Assembly: GCF_042453785.1 (NCBI RefSeq)
Contig: NC_091673.1
Coordinates: forward strand, 7,709,001 to 7,773,000
Source: Malus domestica
Taxonomy: Eukaryota > Streptophyta > Magnoliopsida > Rosales > Rosaceae
Direction: 5' to 3'
Length of the DNA: 64,000 nucleotides
Shown: positions 20,399 to 31,770 of the stretch, piece after piece
Position numbering within the stretch: the stretch's first letter is position 1
How the letters are laid out: every line of letters starts with the position of its first letter
Notes under the pieces: generated by a model
Seen by the model: only the letters and a program-made list of their open reading frames with translations
What the model was told of the DNA's origin: nothing
Databases searched by the model: none
Translations under genes and position numbers: made by a program

Positions 20399-21777
20399 TT
20401 TTTTTTTTTTTTTCTGTTAAAATTGCAGTTACGGAGAAAGAGAACTTTGAGATGAAGATTAAAAACTAATTACAGCAGGATAAACTGATTACAGTTAATC
20501 TGTTTTCAAAACACTCTATTTATAAGCAGCTAATCTATTGCTGATAGCTACGCTTGCCAAACCTAACCATTTCAATTTTCAACCAACTCCTTGTTGAGCT
20601 TGGAGAGGATTTGGAAACTTGTTTAAGCTACTAGAAATCTGGAAGATTTAGCTGGTCATCCGACGGATATTTACATGTGGCGTTGATTGATCGATTGCTT
20701 GGGAAGCAAGAACGTTGTATCGCCATTGTGTGCTGCATTAAAATTTCTTGGTTAATGTCAATGCCACGCATTAAAATTTCTTGTTTAATGTCAAAGTTAC
20801 TGCTAGGTAGGTGATTAAGTTTTAGACCAGGAGAGTTGCGAGGGTGATAAAACTGTTGATCAACCTATGGATTGCGAGATTAGGGTTGAACAAGTTTTTT
20901 AACCCAGAAGAATATGGAATTGGGTTTTCTTGGGTTGAAGAGTTATTTGAAGTGACCATGGCAGTTGTAGGGCTTGGGCTGGCTAGGATGTGTTCCTTTC
21001 ATGTACACTCGTATCGTGTTGGGCAAACAAGCCGCTGACGGGGGATGACCCGTTTGAAATGCTTTTAGGAGAAGAACTTCTACTTCTAAGCGCTTTTATT
21101 ATAAACACTTTTTTATTTGAAATGCAAGTGCTTTTTGGACAAACACTTAAATTGTTTTGATAATACCAAAACACTAGTAAGGTTTTTTTTCCACTAGAGC
21201 CGCTTTAAGTTTTTTATTTTATTTTTAAAGCGCTTTAAGATTGCAGGGGCTTGTAACTCAGTTGGGGTAGGAATGTAGGAAGGTAGGAATGTGGGTTTTT
21301 ACACCAATCTTAATTATTGATGGCGGCGAATTCCGAGTCAAACAAATTCATGGTTTATAGGTATCTCATTATGGATTATAGCGAGGGAGCTACGTGTGAC
21401 CTTTTTTAGTATTTTATTTTTAGAAAGTATAGGACATTTTTTAAATTTAAAGATTCATTTTACAACTTTGTTGTAGCACAAAAAAAAATCATACGTGGCA
21501 CTTCAAATTTAGTTTTGTAGACTCTTGGATATGCTCTTAATAAACATAGTGAAAGCCAAGAATCAGAATAATTCCAATATAGAAATGTTTGGTTTGATGT
21601 GGTTTCGAGTTTGGTTTGGTCCCTTTTTGTGTATATTCTTTACATATGTTAACTGAAAAAAAAAATCATGGAAAGCTGGGCATGCTTTGCTTTGGCATGA
21701 TGAAAAATGAAAGAGAATTTTAACAAAAAAACCTCTGGTACTGTTCACTTTAACGAAAAACCACATTTTTACACTAA
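20185..21777. repeat. Segmental duplication, copy with truncated gene
   Basis: Second copy of the 17793-19107 segment. Its coding part is truncated, and a block specific to this copy (about 20817-21524) splits it; no gene or clear element was seen in that block. The far end (about 21716-21862) is the complete form of a MITE-like sequence that is cut short in the other copy. Confidence 0.75.
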
Positions 21778-21862
21778 AAAGTCAATTATGTTACTATTCA
21801 CTTTACCCTTTATTTTATCCTTATCATTAAAACTCTAAGCTTTCAAGCCTTTTTCATTAGTT
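21716..21862. mobile_element. Small MITE, copy 1 (also at 42200)
   Basis: About 150 bp, nearly the reverse complement of 42200-42359. Shared phrases include TTTACACTAAAAAGTCAAT and TTCACTTTACCCTTTATTTT. Ends are weakly inverted (GAAAACT..AATGAAAA type). No coding capacity. Confidence 0.6.
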
Positions 21863-22123
21863 TTTCTAAAATTTTAAATGATTCAAATCTGAGAACTTGT
21901 TTCTGAGAGGAAGGATGCAAGAAGTTTGGATACAGGAGGACGGCCCTAACTAGCTGAGCCTAACCAACAAACTGCATTCGCATAATACAAACTTAAAAAA
22001 ACCAAAAAAAAAAATAAAACAAAAAAAAAAAAAAAAGGGGCGGGAGATTCTTTTAAGTAATTATTAATCCAATAATTGAGAGGGAAACAAGTTAAGAAAC
22101 AAGCTAGACTAGTTAAATAAATA
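21863..22123. other. Intergenic, A-rich
   Basis: Contains a long A-rich tract (22003-22036). Nothing else recognised. Confidence 0.4.
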
Positions 22124-22536
22124 GGCCCGATTGGATTATTAGTCCCTGACAGGTGATAAGATAGTTGGAAGATAGTCTATGTGGTAAAAAACTTAGAATT
22201 TAAGTTTTGTGATGAAATCTGTTAGGATTTATACCCAAAATGAAAATTCCGTTAACTTTCCGTTAATTATTAGCACGTGAGTCACACATATTAGGCTAAC
22301 ACAGAATTTTCCGTTAATTGTTAGCACGTGGGGATTACATGTGAAACTAACTTTATATTTTTAGTCTCACTAGTGAGCCTCATGTGCTAAAAATTAATGG
22401 AGAGTTGACGAAATTTTCAATTTTGGGTCTAAATCCTAACCGTCTTCATCACAGAGGCTTAAATCCTAATCTTTTCATCACAGGGGCCATCTTCCAACTA
22501 CCATATTCCCACGGTAACTATTAATCCAATTAAACC
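22124..22536. mobile_element. MULE-type MITE with 9-bp target duplication
   Basis: 413 bp with long imperfect inverted ends (over 100 bp): GGCCCGATTGGATTATTAGT on the left and the reverse complement GGTTTAATTGGATTAATAGT on the right, followed by GTTGGAAGAT and GTTAGGATTTA blocks in both arms. The 9-bp AAATAAATA flanks both sides (22115-22123 and 22537-22545). No ORF. A 9-bp duplication plus long TIRs indicates the Mutator superfamily. Confidence 0.85.
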
Positions 22537-22959
22537 AAATAAATACCAAGGCAATTAGTATGGACGATCAGTTTTTGATATTTTGTTGCAGAAAAGATCA
22601 ATGTCTATTATGTTATTATTATATCATCCTTACGTGGTTGTTATGTCATTGTTGAGTTATCAATATATAATTAAATATGTCATCATTACTAAAGCTGATC
22701 ATTTCTGTAACCAAATCTCAAAAGCTGATCATTCCTTCTAACTCCGTTAAATATCGTGTACATTGATAAGTACTCTTAATCACTTGAACTATAAATACCT
22801 AGGCTAGTCCAAAATAGACAAGAAAGTACTTTAAAATAAACAAATATTTCCTAATCACCACCTTATTTTAGTTACCCGTTTTAGGTAGTCTTTAATTTTG
22901 TCCTAAACGATTAAGGTACCTTATGTTTTCCTAGTCAATTAGGGTACTTTTATACTCAC

Positions 22960-22967
22960 TATTTAAA
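22960..22967 (+). promoter_or_regulatory. TATA-like box of small-peptide gene 1
   Basis: TATTTAAA in the context ..CTCACTATTTAAAAACACTT, about 133 bp before the ATG. The same box and context (GTCACTATTTAAACACACTT) stand 146 bp before the paralogous ORF at 30383. Confidence 0.55.
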
Positions 22968-23099
22968 AACACTTGTGTGCGTGACTTGTTTTTGGGATCC
23001 ATCTTTTTTAGTTGATCAAACTCAAACAACAATCGTTCTAAACGCAACGAAGATCTAACTAGCTAGCTAAGCTTCTAAGCTTCAGAGATATCATCATCT

Positions 23100-23288
23100 A
23101 TGGCAATGGCACCCATCATCACCGGCTGTCTCTCCATTATTTTTGGTCTGGACTCCTGCTTCTCCTTCTTTTTAACGGCTTTCCTCACCCACGAGACGTT
23201 ATCCACATTCGACGAAAACCCCTTCCTAGAGTGCCCGTGGCCGTGGCCAGGCGAGATTCCTCCTTCCGGTTTGGATCAATATTATTAG
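23100..23288 (+). CDS. Small hydrophobic peptide gene, copy 1
   Basis: 62-aa ORF of a family I do not recognise. It has a hydrophobic stretch at about residues 5-29 (IITGCLSIIFGLDSCFSFF then LTAF), which could be a membrane segment or signal anchor, followed by a polar THETLSTFDEN and a Pro/Trp-rich tail ending GLDQYY. A paralogue at 30383-30544 shares the pattern MA..SI.FG..SCFSF..A..HE.LS..DEN..PW..QY(Y/F), and the upstream region is also similar (TATTTAAA box, AACGAAG.TCTA.CTAGCTAG before the ATG). Conservation of the reading frame between two diverged copies argues for a real small protein. Function is unknown; a secreted or membrane micropeptide is the simplest guess. Confidence 0.6.
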   Translation: MAMAPIITGCLSIIFGLDSCFSFFLTAFLTHETLSTFDENPFLECPWPWPGEIPPSGLDQYY

Positions 23289-24168
23289 CGTTCCATGCTT
23301 CCAGCTGCAATTTTAAACTACGTACGTTCTGTATTGCTGTACAAGATATTATTAATTAATGTTGTTAAATCAGCTTAATTAGTGTCTTTAATTTCTATGT
23401 GTATACCCATTTTCTTCGTTTATAAATTTAATGTATTACGCGTAGAATTATGAACTTGTGTCGCATATTATGCCTCATGCATATTATGTAAAAAAAAAAA
23501 AAAAAATAGTTCAAATCCACCTTGCTCAGACTCCCCGGTTAATTAAACATAATAATTAAGGATTTTGCATGCAGAAGAAAAGAAAATTAAGAGCTATAGC
23601 TTATCAGTGTTTATAACTAGTAACTACTATGTACACCTTTAATTAACATCTCCCAACTTAAGCTTCACCAAACAAAATATGATCAAATCTATCACCTTTC
23701 ACTATACACCATCTGGTCTGACACATATACTTCATAGGAAAGTAATATTTTCGTGTATACGTACATGGAAGGTATAAATCTAGGTACAGTAGCTAGAAGT
23801 TTGATGTTGTTCAAGTTAGTAGAGTTCATGTTTGCTTACCACCAACTGCTATAAATTAAAGAACAACATGAACGACTATTAACATATCAAACATGCACAC
23901 GACAAGGTGGCTAAATAATAACCGTACTTGTATATTATTAGGCACCCATAATGTTGAATTTTTTAGGTCGATGGGTCGAATGCCCCACTCCAACAACACC
24001 GATACTGTCCCCAACGTGATAATTACCAATTGTCCAATCCATCAGGTGTGGGGTTTTATCACAAAAGACTTCGATGTTAGTTAGAGTGGGGTAATCCTAT
24101 TTAAATAAATTGCTTTTCTTCTTTCCCTCTAGCCGATGTGGGATTCAACACATAGTACTTTAAATCAG
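23289..24168. other. Intergenic, no gene seen
   Basis: AT-rich. Probably starts with the 3'UTR of the small-peptide gene. An A-run occurs at about 23490-23506. Short ORFs here lack support. Confidence 0.5.
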
Positions 24169-24177
24169 CTCATCTTG

Positions 24178-24357
24178 GGGAAGAGATCCTCTCCATATCT
24201 CTCCCACCAAAGCCACCAAGTCCACTCATCCGGGCCCTTGAAATTTGATCCAACGATTACAAACAGGGAGCCCCTTAAAAGTTATAATAATTTTAGCCGT
24301 TGGATCAAATTTCAAGGGTCCAGATTAGTGGCTTTGGTGGGAGAGATCTCTCTTCCC
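24178..24357. mobile_element. 180-bp fold-back MITE with 9-bp target duplication
   Basis: Nearly perfect palindromic element: GGGAAGAGATCCTCTCC..CACCAAAGCCACCAA..CCCTTGAAATTTGATCCAACG on the left is mirrored by CGTTGGATCAAATTTCAAGG..GGCTTTGGTGGGAGAG..CTCTTCCC on the right. The 9-bp CTCATCTTG occurs on both sides (24169-24177 and 24358-24366). Confidence 0.85.
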
Positions 24358-24819
24358 CTCATCTTGTACCACTATATTAGTGACTATCGATCTATTTTCT
24401 TGAAGTAACCACTTTAATGATTTTTTTTTATTGGATGAATTTAATTTTAAGTTATATCAGTTTCATCCATCACTAGTACATAACAGCATATTTACCACAT
24501 CAATTCCATCACGGGCATCAACAGCTCGTGGTAGAAACTATAGAAAACTTCATTTTAATCCTTGGCAAAAATGATTTTTTGATTAAAACCATGAGTAAGA
24601 TCAAAATCTAATTTTAGTCCCTTAATACATTAATAGCCTCATTTATTAATTATATTTTGATTTTTAATTATTTATCTTTTTCTTTCTAATTTTTAATGTA
24701 TTAATTTTATTTCATTATAATTTTTATTTTCATTTCATTCATCGTAATATATTTTGTTGTGAACATTTAGATAAACTAATTTTTGTTATACAATATATTT
24801 CGATGTACTTTATCTTCTT

Positions 24820-25065
24820 CATTTAGGTATATTAAATTCATTATAATACATTTCGGTGCATACATTTAGGTACACACATTTCGGTACCTACATTTCGATA
24901 CAAACATTTAGGTACATTAATTCAATATAATACATTTTCGGTACTAACATTTCGGTGCATACATTTCGGTACACACATTTAGGTACATTAATTTAATATT
25001 AAAACATTTCGTTGCATATATTTATGTACATACATTTTGGTACTAACATTTAGGTACATTAATTG
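24820..25065. repeat. Degenerate short tandem repeats in CACTA left arm
   Basis: Irregular repeats built on ACATTTCGGTAC / ACATTTAGGTACATTAAT, about 12-18 bp each. No coding potential. Confidence 0.6.
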
Positions 25066-26665
25066 AGTCTTTTAAATTTGAAGAATGTTAAATAAAATTA
25101 ATAAATTAAAAAACTCTTTTTTGGTCAAAAAATAAATTAAAATTTGTGTATTAATAAATTTAAATATTTAATGGGAGACATTAAATAAAATGCACATTAA
25201 TTATTTTGAATTAAGGACACATTAGGGACTGAAATCAATATTTAATCTAACACCAGTTTTTTTTTAAATTTTAATCTTCTTGAAGGATTAAAGTTCAAAA
25301 ACCCCTAGAAACTATTCAATTACCACGGTTAAATGTAGCTCGTGGTAGATAACATTAATTCACCACGGTCAAATTCTGGTCCGTTGTTAAAAGTAAATAA
25401 TCTACAACGGTTTTTAATCCCGTGATGAAATATCAAAACCACCACGCGATATGCTCGTTGTGGTTACTTCAAACTACCACACAGCCTTTTGAAAATTCAC
25501 CACGCCATCGGCCCGTGGTGGATTTTTTTTTTTTTATAAATATTTTGAAGGATATTAAAATATAAAATCCCAATTATTTCCCCTCCCGTGAAACTGTGAA
25601 ACTGGACGAAAACCCTAAAAAGAAAACGTCAATCCTTCTGTTTCTCCATCTCTTCCGTCTCCGCCGGCTGGTCTCAGATCAATATTCTGATTTTTCTGAA
25701 ACGATGACATTTATCAACTGAGGTTATGAAGGCTTTACATATTCCTAGAGGAGTACGTCGTGTGCTTTTACGAACATCAAATACTGACAGGTAATATATT
25801 CGTTGTATTTTTGTTTTTTTTTACTCTCGTGTGTGAATCCACATCGGGGGAAGTATAATGTTTATATTCTATATCTTTTCCAATGTACTGCTGACTCCAA
25901 TTTACAGTGCACAGTTTGTATTCTGTATTTTTATTTTCTTTGGTCGTCTCTCCAGTCATCTCTCCCTCAATCCGTGGCAACCTCTCTACATCACTCAGGT
26001 TTCTTTTATCCTATATCTTTTGATTTCGTTTTCTTGTTATGAATAAGCATTTAAATTATCATTGATCATCGAACTTGGAGATGTGTATGCATTCTTGTGG
26101 CTTACAGCTTGCAAATTTATCTTCCAGCATTTCGCTCTCACACATCCATCCAAAGGCACACACTTTTCACATCATCATCGTAAATATATAATTTTGAGTT
26201 GAGAAGTATATTTTTACTATTTTGTTCTTCCAATTCAATAAAAAAATTGTATTTCACGCCCCAAAATCAACCCCATGTTACGAGGATTGTGTCATGGAGC
26301 ACACTTGCTTGAAATTAGGTTCCCTAACTGCATGTTTTTACTGTTTTGTTCTTCCAATTCAATAAAAAGTTTGGATGTTGCAGCTACTGCTGTATATACA
26401 TATATATAACAACAACATTCAAACTAGTAAAGAGAAGAATGAACTTCTATATATATTATCAATGTAGTAATGAATAAATAGAGAATAAATGTATACAATT
26501 AATCTGTTCAGACCAAAAACAATGTACAATCTTTAAAGGCCAAACTGTATCATCAAAGTTGATCAACCTCTTCTTCCTTAAGTTTTGGTGTAATATTGGA
26601 AATTAGGTGTGTATAGTGCAGTAGTAATCAAAGTAAGAAGGGGTGCCCTTAATATACATATATAC

Positions 26666-26668
<3 letters not shown>

Positions 26669-26719
<51 letters not shown>

Positions 26720-26724
26720 GTATA
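26669..26724. repeat. (TA)n/(GTAT)n microsatellite
   Basis: An uninterrupted TA run followed by GTAT units. The minus-strand ORF over it (poly-Ile/Tyr) is an artefact. Another TA/TG microsatellite lies near 27060-27105. Both are inside the CACTA element. Confidence 0.9.
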
Positions 26725-27213
26725 CAGCACGAACCAGTTATATATAAGGAAAAAATATATGCAGTAGTAATACTTCGATCAATTGAAACTGCAAATTCGA
26801 CTATACTAGTGTAAATGTTGTAAAGAAAATGCTTGTTCACTTTTTTTATATAATATTTTCCTGCTAATTCACAGCAAATGATCTCTTTGCTAATTCACAG
26901 AAAATGCTTGTTGACTTCTTTTTTTTATATAAGATTGATTGCTAAGAAGATGGTTTCTATGTGTCTTGTTTGTATGAATCGTATGTACTAGCAAATGGTT
27001 TCGTGTATGTATTAATTTGATATTTGTAATTTAAGTTTTGATACAAGTTATACTTGAATAAATATATATAATATGTGTGTATGTGTGTGTGTGTGTATAT
27101 ATATACATATCATATTTTAGTATATTTTGCCATTAAGTTGTGAGTTGTGGTTATTTTAGGATTACTTTTGAGAAGCATTGTTGGAAACGATCATTGTCAA
27201 CTATCTGATTGCA

Positions 27214-29391
27214 ATGGACAAAGATTGGCTAACATTTTCGAGGTATATTATCTGCCTCAATGAATTTCATTTTTGACATTGATAACTAGGGTCTGTTTAA
27301 AGTGATTAAGATTTATTTATAATACAGACCATCAACAGAATACAGAGAGGGTGCACAAAAGTTTGTACAAGTAGCTAAAGAATATGGAGGAAATCGAGAT
27401 AAGATCATTTGCCCGTGTATAATATGTCAAAACCAATGTTTTCAACTACCTACGATTGTGTATGAACACTTGATTATGAATGGAATAGATCCTTCATATA
27501 CTACTTGGGTGTTCCATGGTGAACAAGAACCTATTCTTCAACAACATGACTATGCCAACGTGACAGAAACATATCAGATGTATAGGGATGTCTTGGCTGA
27601 AGATGATGGAACCGGAAAAGCAAATTTGCTAATTGGAGATGAGAATTTCAAACAAAAGGTTGAAGAAGCTGAAGCTCCTTTATATGAAGGTTGTACGAAG
27701 TACACAAAGTTGTCAGCAACTGTAGTTTTATTCATTTTTCTTTTAATCTTGTAAATGATTTTTAAATGTATAGGATGACATTAAGTTGGCTAATGAAATG
27801 CCAACAACAGACAATGGTTCTATAAAAGAGGATGCCTTATCACAAGCACTTGGACCTGAACATCGAGGTCGACTTCGAGGAGGTGGTTACGGGGTTACAC
27901 CTTCTAGATACAATGCCCAAACATATGCCAGCATGAGTAATCGAGAGCTTAGAGACCGACTACAAAATGTCGAAGGAAAATTGCGGGAAGTGTTTGATCT
28001 TGTGTTGGCTAAACAACAAAATGAGGTAATTATATATGCAACTTTGTATATACTTATAAAAATGATAAAAGATTTACGGCATATCACTGCAGGGAAATAT
28101 ATTCTAACTTCTAATCATATCGCTGCAGGGAAATGGTAAAGAAACTAATACCAATGATGCAATTCAAGTCTCCACAAATAGGCCTCAGGTAAAAATGTGT
28201 CATTAGTAAATATAGGTATTTTGTTGAATCTGAAACTGATCAACTTCTATTTCTTACGTATTCACTAGTCACAGGGAGGCAGTATAGATCTCCAAAGAAC
28301 TAAGAATGGTGTAAAACAGGTTACCAATTCCAGTTACCAGGTTTCCAGATCATCTCCCTAGGTATGAAACTGATTTTGTTTAAGTTGTCTCGATGTCTTC
28401 ATCATTAGATAGAAGGAAAATAGTGAACGTGTTCTTAGGAAAACTGATATTTTCTATAAGATGTATGTGTGTGGCTCTGTAAGATATATGTGTATGGTTG
28501 TTTTTTTCTTCAAATCAGAATTAAATGAAAACGAAAAACTTCTCACCATAAAGTCTCTAGCATGTATTGTTCCCATCTCCACCAACTGACCATTCTCTAA
28601 TCCCAGTTGTTTCACTATGTATTCTTTTGCTCAGCCAATTTCCATCTTTGTGGCTCCATTGGCGGCAGAGCAAATTTCGTTTTTGTTATTAGATATTAGA
28701 TTTTTTTTGTTTTGTGAGGTCATTCCTGTGTACAAATATACTAAGACATAGCAGATGTTGATAATTAGATTGTTTTTGTTTTGTTATTAGATACAATGTG
28801 ATAGAAGAAGTGCACGAGAAGTTGACGATGCTTCTAGACAAGCTTCCAAAGCTAGTTCCCAGGTATTCGAGAACAAGTACTAAATAGTTTGCTTATGAAA
28901 CTTATGAGATTTTGATATAAACTGATCGAATTTTGTGTCTTCCATGTTTGGTTGTCACAGAAAAGTAGTCCAAACATACAAAGAGACATCATTAAGGGAA
29001 AAGAAGGTTCTAAAGCCACTTCTCAGGTAGTAACACACGCTTGATAATAATTGTTAAATAGTTTGATAACTTAATCATTTAAAATTGATGTTCTTATTTG
29101 ATTTCTTTATGCTAGTTACAACCTGTTGGTATTTTACGAGGGTCTTCATGCAAGTTACTAAATTGGCTCGGAAATGGACAAGTTGTTGCAACTGGAGAAA
29201 TAGAATCAACAAATCCTGAGGCGAAAGTTCATCACATGGTGCTTGGTCCTGATTGTTGGAAAGTTTGGGTAACTGTTGTCAGAGTGGAGAATATATCTTT
29301 GTACCGCCCTACAAGTGAATTTCGTGTCCTGGAGGATGCTATATCTAGTACAATTGCCTGGCCATCAAAGTACGTCCAAGTTGGAGAGTAA
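27214..29391 (+). CDS. CACTA fusion gene: TNP2-type start joined to TNP1-like end
   Basis: Eight exons can be chained in frame without a stop: 27214-27242, 27328-27721, 27774-28025, 28129-28188, 28269-28340, 28791-28862, 28961-29026, 29116-29391 (406 aa). The N-terminus ([10 protein letters not shown].., Cys-rich [32 protein letters not shown]) is the transposase-associated domain that begins TNP2-type transposases. It reaches [16 protein letters not shown], where TNP2 proteins normally continue into the catalytic part. Instead the frame passes to a Ptta/TNP1-type region ([21 protein letters not shown], coiled-coil [18 protein letters not shown]) and a C-terminal TNP1/En/Spm-like domain ([30 protein letters not shown]). 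The DDE core is therefore deleted. Exons 4-7 are short and all end in ..Q. Splice sites were chosen by eye. Confidence 0.7.
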
Positions 29392-29427
29392 TTTTAGTTC
29401 GTACTTAGACTAGAAAATGGTACTTTG

Positions 29428-29531
29428 GCACTACATGGATAGTACTTTATGACTTCCGTTGTTTATGTATTCATTAGGCACTACATGGATAGTACTTTAT
29501 GACTTCCATTGTTTATGTATTCCTTTGGAAA
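29428..29531. repeat. Two tandem ~52-bp repeats
   Basis: The unit GGCACTACATGGATAGTACT..TTTATGTATTC occurs twice in a row just after the CACTA gene stop, in its 3' non-coding part, with one base difference. Confidence 0.8.
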
Positions 29532-30229
29532 CTCAAGTATTTTTAAATTATGTTATAATAATATCAAGTATTTTTTATGTAGTTATTATATTGTAGTAAA
29601 TATGCAATTTTGTTGGTTATTCTGTACTAAAATATATAAATACAGATATATATATATATATATTTGTTAAATATTTTTTTTTAATTTTGGAAAATAATTT
29701 ATAACGGGCATTAGCTGTGGTCAATTAGTAATTGACAACGGTCATAGCATGTGGTGTTAGATCTCAATCTATCCCGGGTACAATCCGTGGTTATATTACA
29801 TTTGACAACGGTCATAGCCCGTGGTAGAAACTAAGACTTTTTATCACATCCAGAATACTAACGGGCACAGTGTCCGTGGTGGATTGCAATTTATCACGGG
29901 CATTCACCGTGATAGATGAGCTTGGTAAATAAATAATGTCACCCTTCCTACCATCGAGTTAAGACGTGTACTCGACCAGATGCCAACTCAGATTACAAGT
30001 CAGCAGAGCTGAACAGGGACGAAAGCAGCTGTTCAATTCATGCAATGGTTGGGAGGAAGAAAACATCAGAAATAGAAACGTCAAAGTTGGCAAAAAGCCA
30101 GTTTATATTTCCCTTTTTGTATTCCTTGCGAGTTTAGTTATCCTTGTTTAGGTAGGTAAGCCTCATACTTTTCTCCCAGTTACTATCGGAATTTACACTT
30201 TCCTAATCAGTTAGAGATATATATGTCAC

Positions 30230-30237
30230 TATTTAAA
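30230..30237 (+). promoter_or_regulatory. TATA-like box of small-peptide gene 2
   Basis: TATTTAAA in the same context as at 22960. It lies 146 bp before the ATG at 30383. Confidence 0.55.
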
Positions 30238-30382
30238 CACACTTAAGTTGTTTATGTCACTGTTCTATCCTCTACACGATCAATATCAGTACCAGCTATC
30301 AACAAACAACAGCACTTACTTCCCAGTACTGTAACGAAGTTCTAGCTAGCTAGAGATCGAGATAGCATCATCACATTCAACA

Positions 30383-30544
30383 ATGGCAGCAATGTTCACA
30401 ACATATTTTTCCATTCTTTTTGGTCCCAACTCCTGTTTCTCCTTCATGCGATTAGCTGCGCTCTTCGTCCACGAGTTATTATCCATCGTCGACGAAAACT
30501 CCACTGTTGGGCACCCGTGGACGGGTTTTTATCAATATTTTTAA
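30383..30544 (+). CDS. Small hydrophobic peptide gene, copy 2
   Basis: 53-aa ORF, paralogue of the 62-aa ORF at 23100. It reads MAAMFTTYFSILFGPNSCFS, then FMRLAALFVHELLSIVDENS and the tail GHPWTGFYQYF. Compared with copy 1 it keeps SI.FG..SCFSF, HE.LS..DEN, PW and QY+aromatic, and lacks the WPGEIPPS insert. The upstream 280 bp aligns with copy 1 in patches (FG-type hydrophobic start preceded by CTAGCTAGCTAG and a TATTTAAA box). Too short for many gene callers. Function unknown. Confidence 0.6.
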   Translation: MAAMFTTYFSILFGPNSCFSFMRLAALFVHELLSIVDENSTVGHPWTGFYQYF

Positions 30545-31770
30545 TGTGTGTGCGAGCTGGAGTACTCCTTGGGCTTCAAAGCAGCAGGCACGCGCTTTGT
30601 TTACGAAGGCAATTTGTATGGTTATGTAATTAACATAATAATAAGATCATGTTCAGTTTAACCATAATTTATCTGCATCGTAGAATACAAAAGACAATAT
30701 GAAATGAACGTCTATGTTCAGTTTAACCATAGTTTTCTCGAACAAATATAAAAACAGTGAACATGGGATATGCCAGTTAAAATTTGGTGACTTAATGACA
30801 CTGGTATAATGCCACATGGTGTCAATAAAATAAAAATTTGTGAAAAAATTTGTGCACACGTCCTTATTAATTGGCACGTGACGTCACATGGACACATAAA
30901 GCAAAATAATATATGTGCATGTACGTATGTATGCAAAATTACTAATCTTGGTTTCTAAAGCATGTGGAAATGATGTTGCAAGGTATTAAAGCTAATTAAA
31001 TAAACTGAAAATATGACTTTAGTCCTTGCAACTCAATTTTCTCCACTTAAAATCCAACATAAGTTTTTTACTCGAATAACCCATTAACTAGATTCCAAAT
31101 AAGCAAATTGATTAATTATGTTTGAGCAGCTCACACAACCTTAATCTACAAGAAGTTGATCTCTACCTCTGTCAAACCCTTGTGGTCCAAGCAATGGAAA
31201 TATCGCAAGTTTAGCCAACATGGACATAGCAAGAATTGGCTTAATCCACATCAAGTGTTTCTAGCATTGGTTATTCTATACAGAAATCTTGGTGTAAAAG
31301 GTCATGATGTAATCTGAATCCTTAATACGTGGAAATTACAAAATATCTTGCCCCATTTTTTTATGTCTAATGTTTACTTCGAGTTTCTTTACAACTCAAT
31401 AAGTTTTCAAATGTGTTGATCTCTTAATTAGCTAAAACTGTACAATATAATTAGGTAAATAGCATTATTGTGTAACCCTAAATCCTAATCCGGCCCTGAT
31501 TTGCCCCGTTGACAGTCCTGCATATATAAGACATGAAACTCAAATTTGATATTTGGATTCATGAATAAGGTTATCTTATACCATGGAAGTTATATAATGA
31601 TTTGGGAAAACTCTTTGGAATTTCTGAAACGGAGGATTTATAGAGGAATAAAGATTAATCTGAAACCAATTAAAGATAGCTATATATATATATAAATACA
31701 TAACATATCATCATCACTTCTAAAATATGATCACTGTATGCGTGTGTGTGTCTATATATCTTTCACGTCG
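30545..31770. other. Intergenic, partly duplicated
   Basis: No gene seen. About 31460-31660 resembles 36990-37330 (shared CCCTAA.CCTAAT, CGCCCCGTTG/TGCCCCGTTG, AAACTCAAATTTGATATTTGG, TCTCTGAAACAGAGGATTAA-like text). 31180-31310 resembles the reverse complement of about 40320-40440 (CAAGCAATGGAAATATC). Confidence 0.5.

Larger units (their letters stand above)
24471..29928 (+). mobile_element. CACTA (En/Spm) transposon, right end lost
   Basis: The left terminus reads CACTAGTACATAACAGC. Subterminal arrays of short motifs of the type CACGGGC / GCCCGTGGT follow at 24505-24540 and 25320-25520 and recur near the right end (29700-29915), as expected for CACTA transposase-binding sites. The right arm mirrors the left (ATTTACCA.. 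near 29928) but the terminal TAGTG sequence is not found, so the last ~20 bp or more are missing. The internal gene lies at 27214-29391. The element sits between the two small-peptide genes. Confidence 0.75.

Noticed and set aside
26649..26840. 63-aa ORF
   Set aside because: Its core is a translated TA microsatellite.
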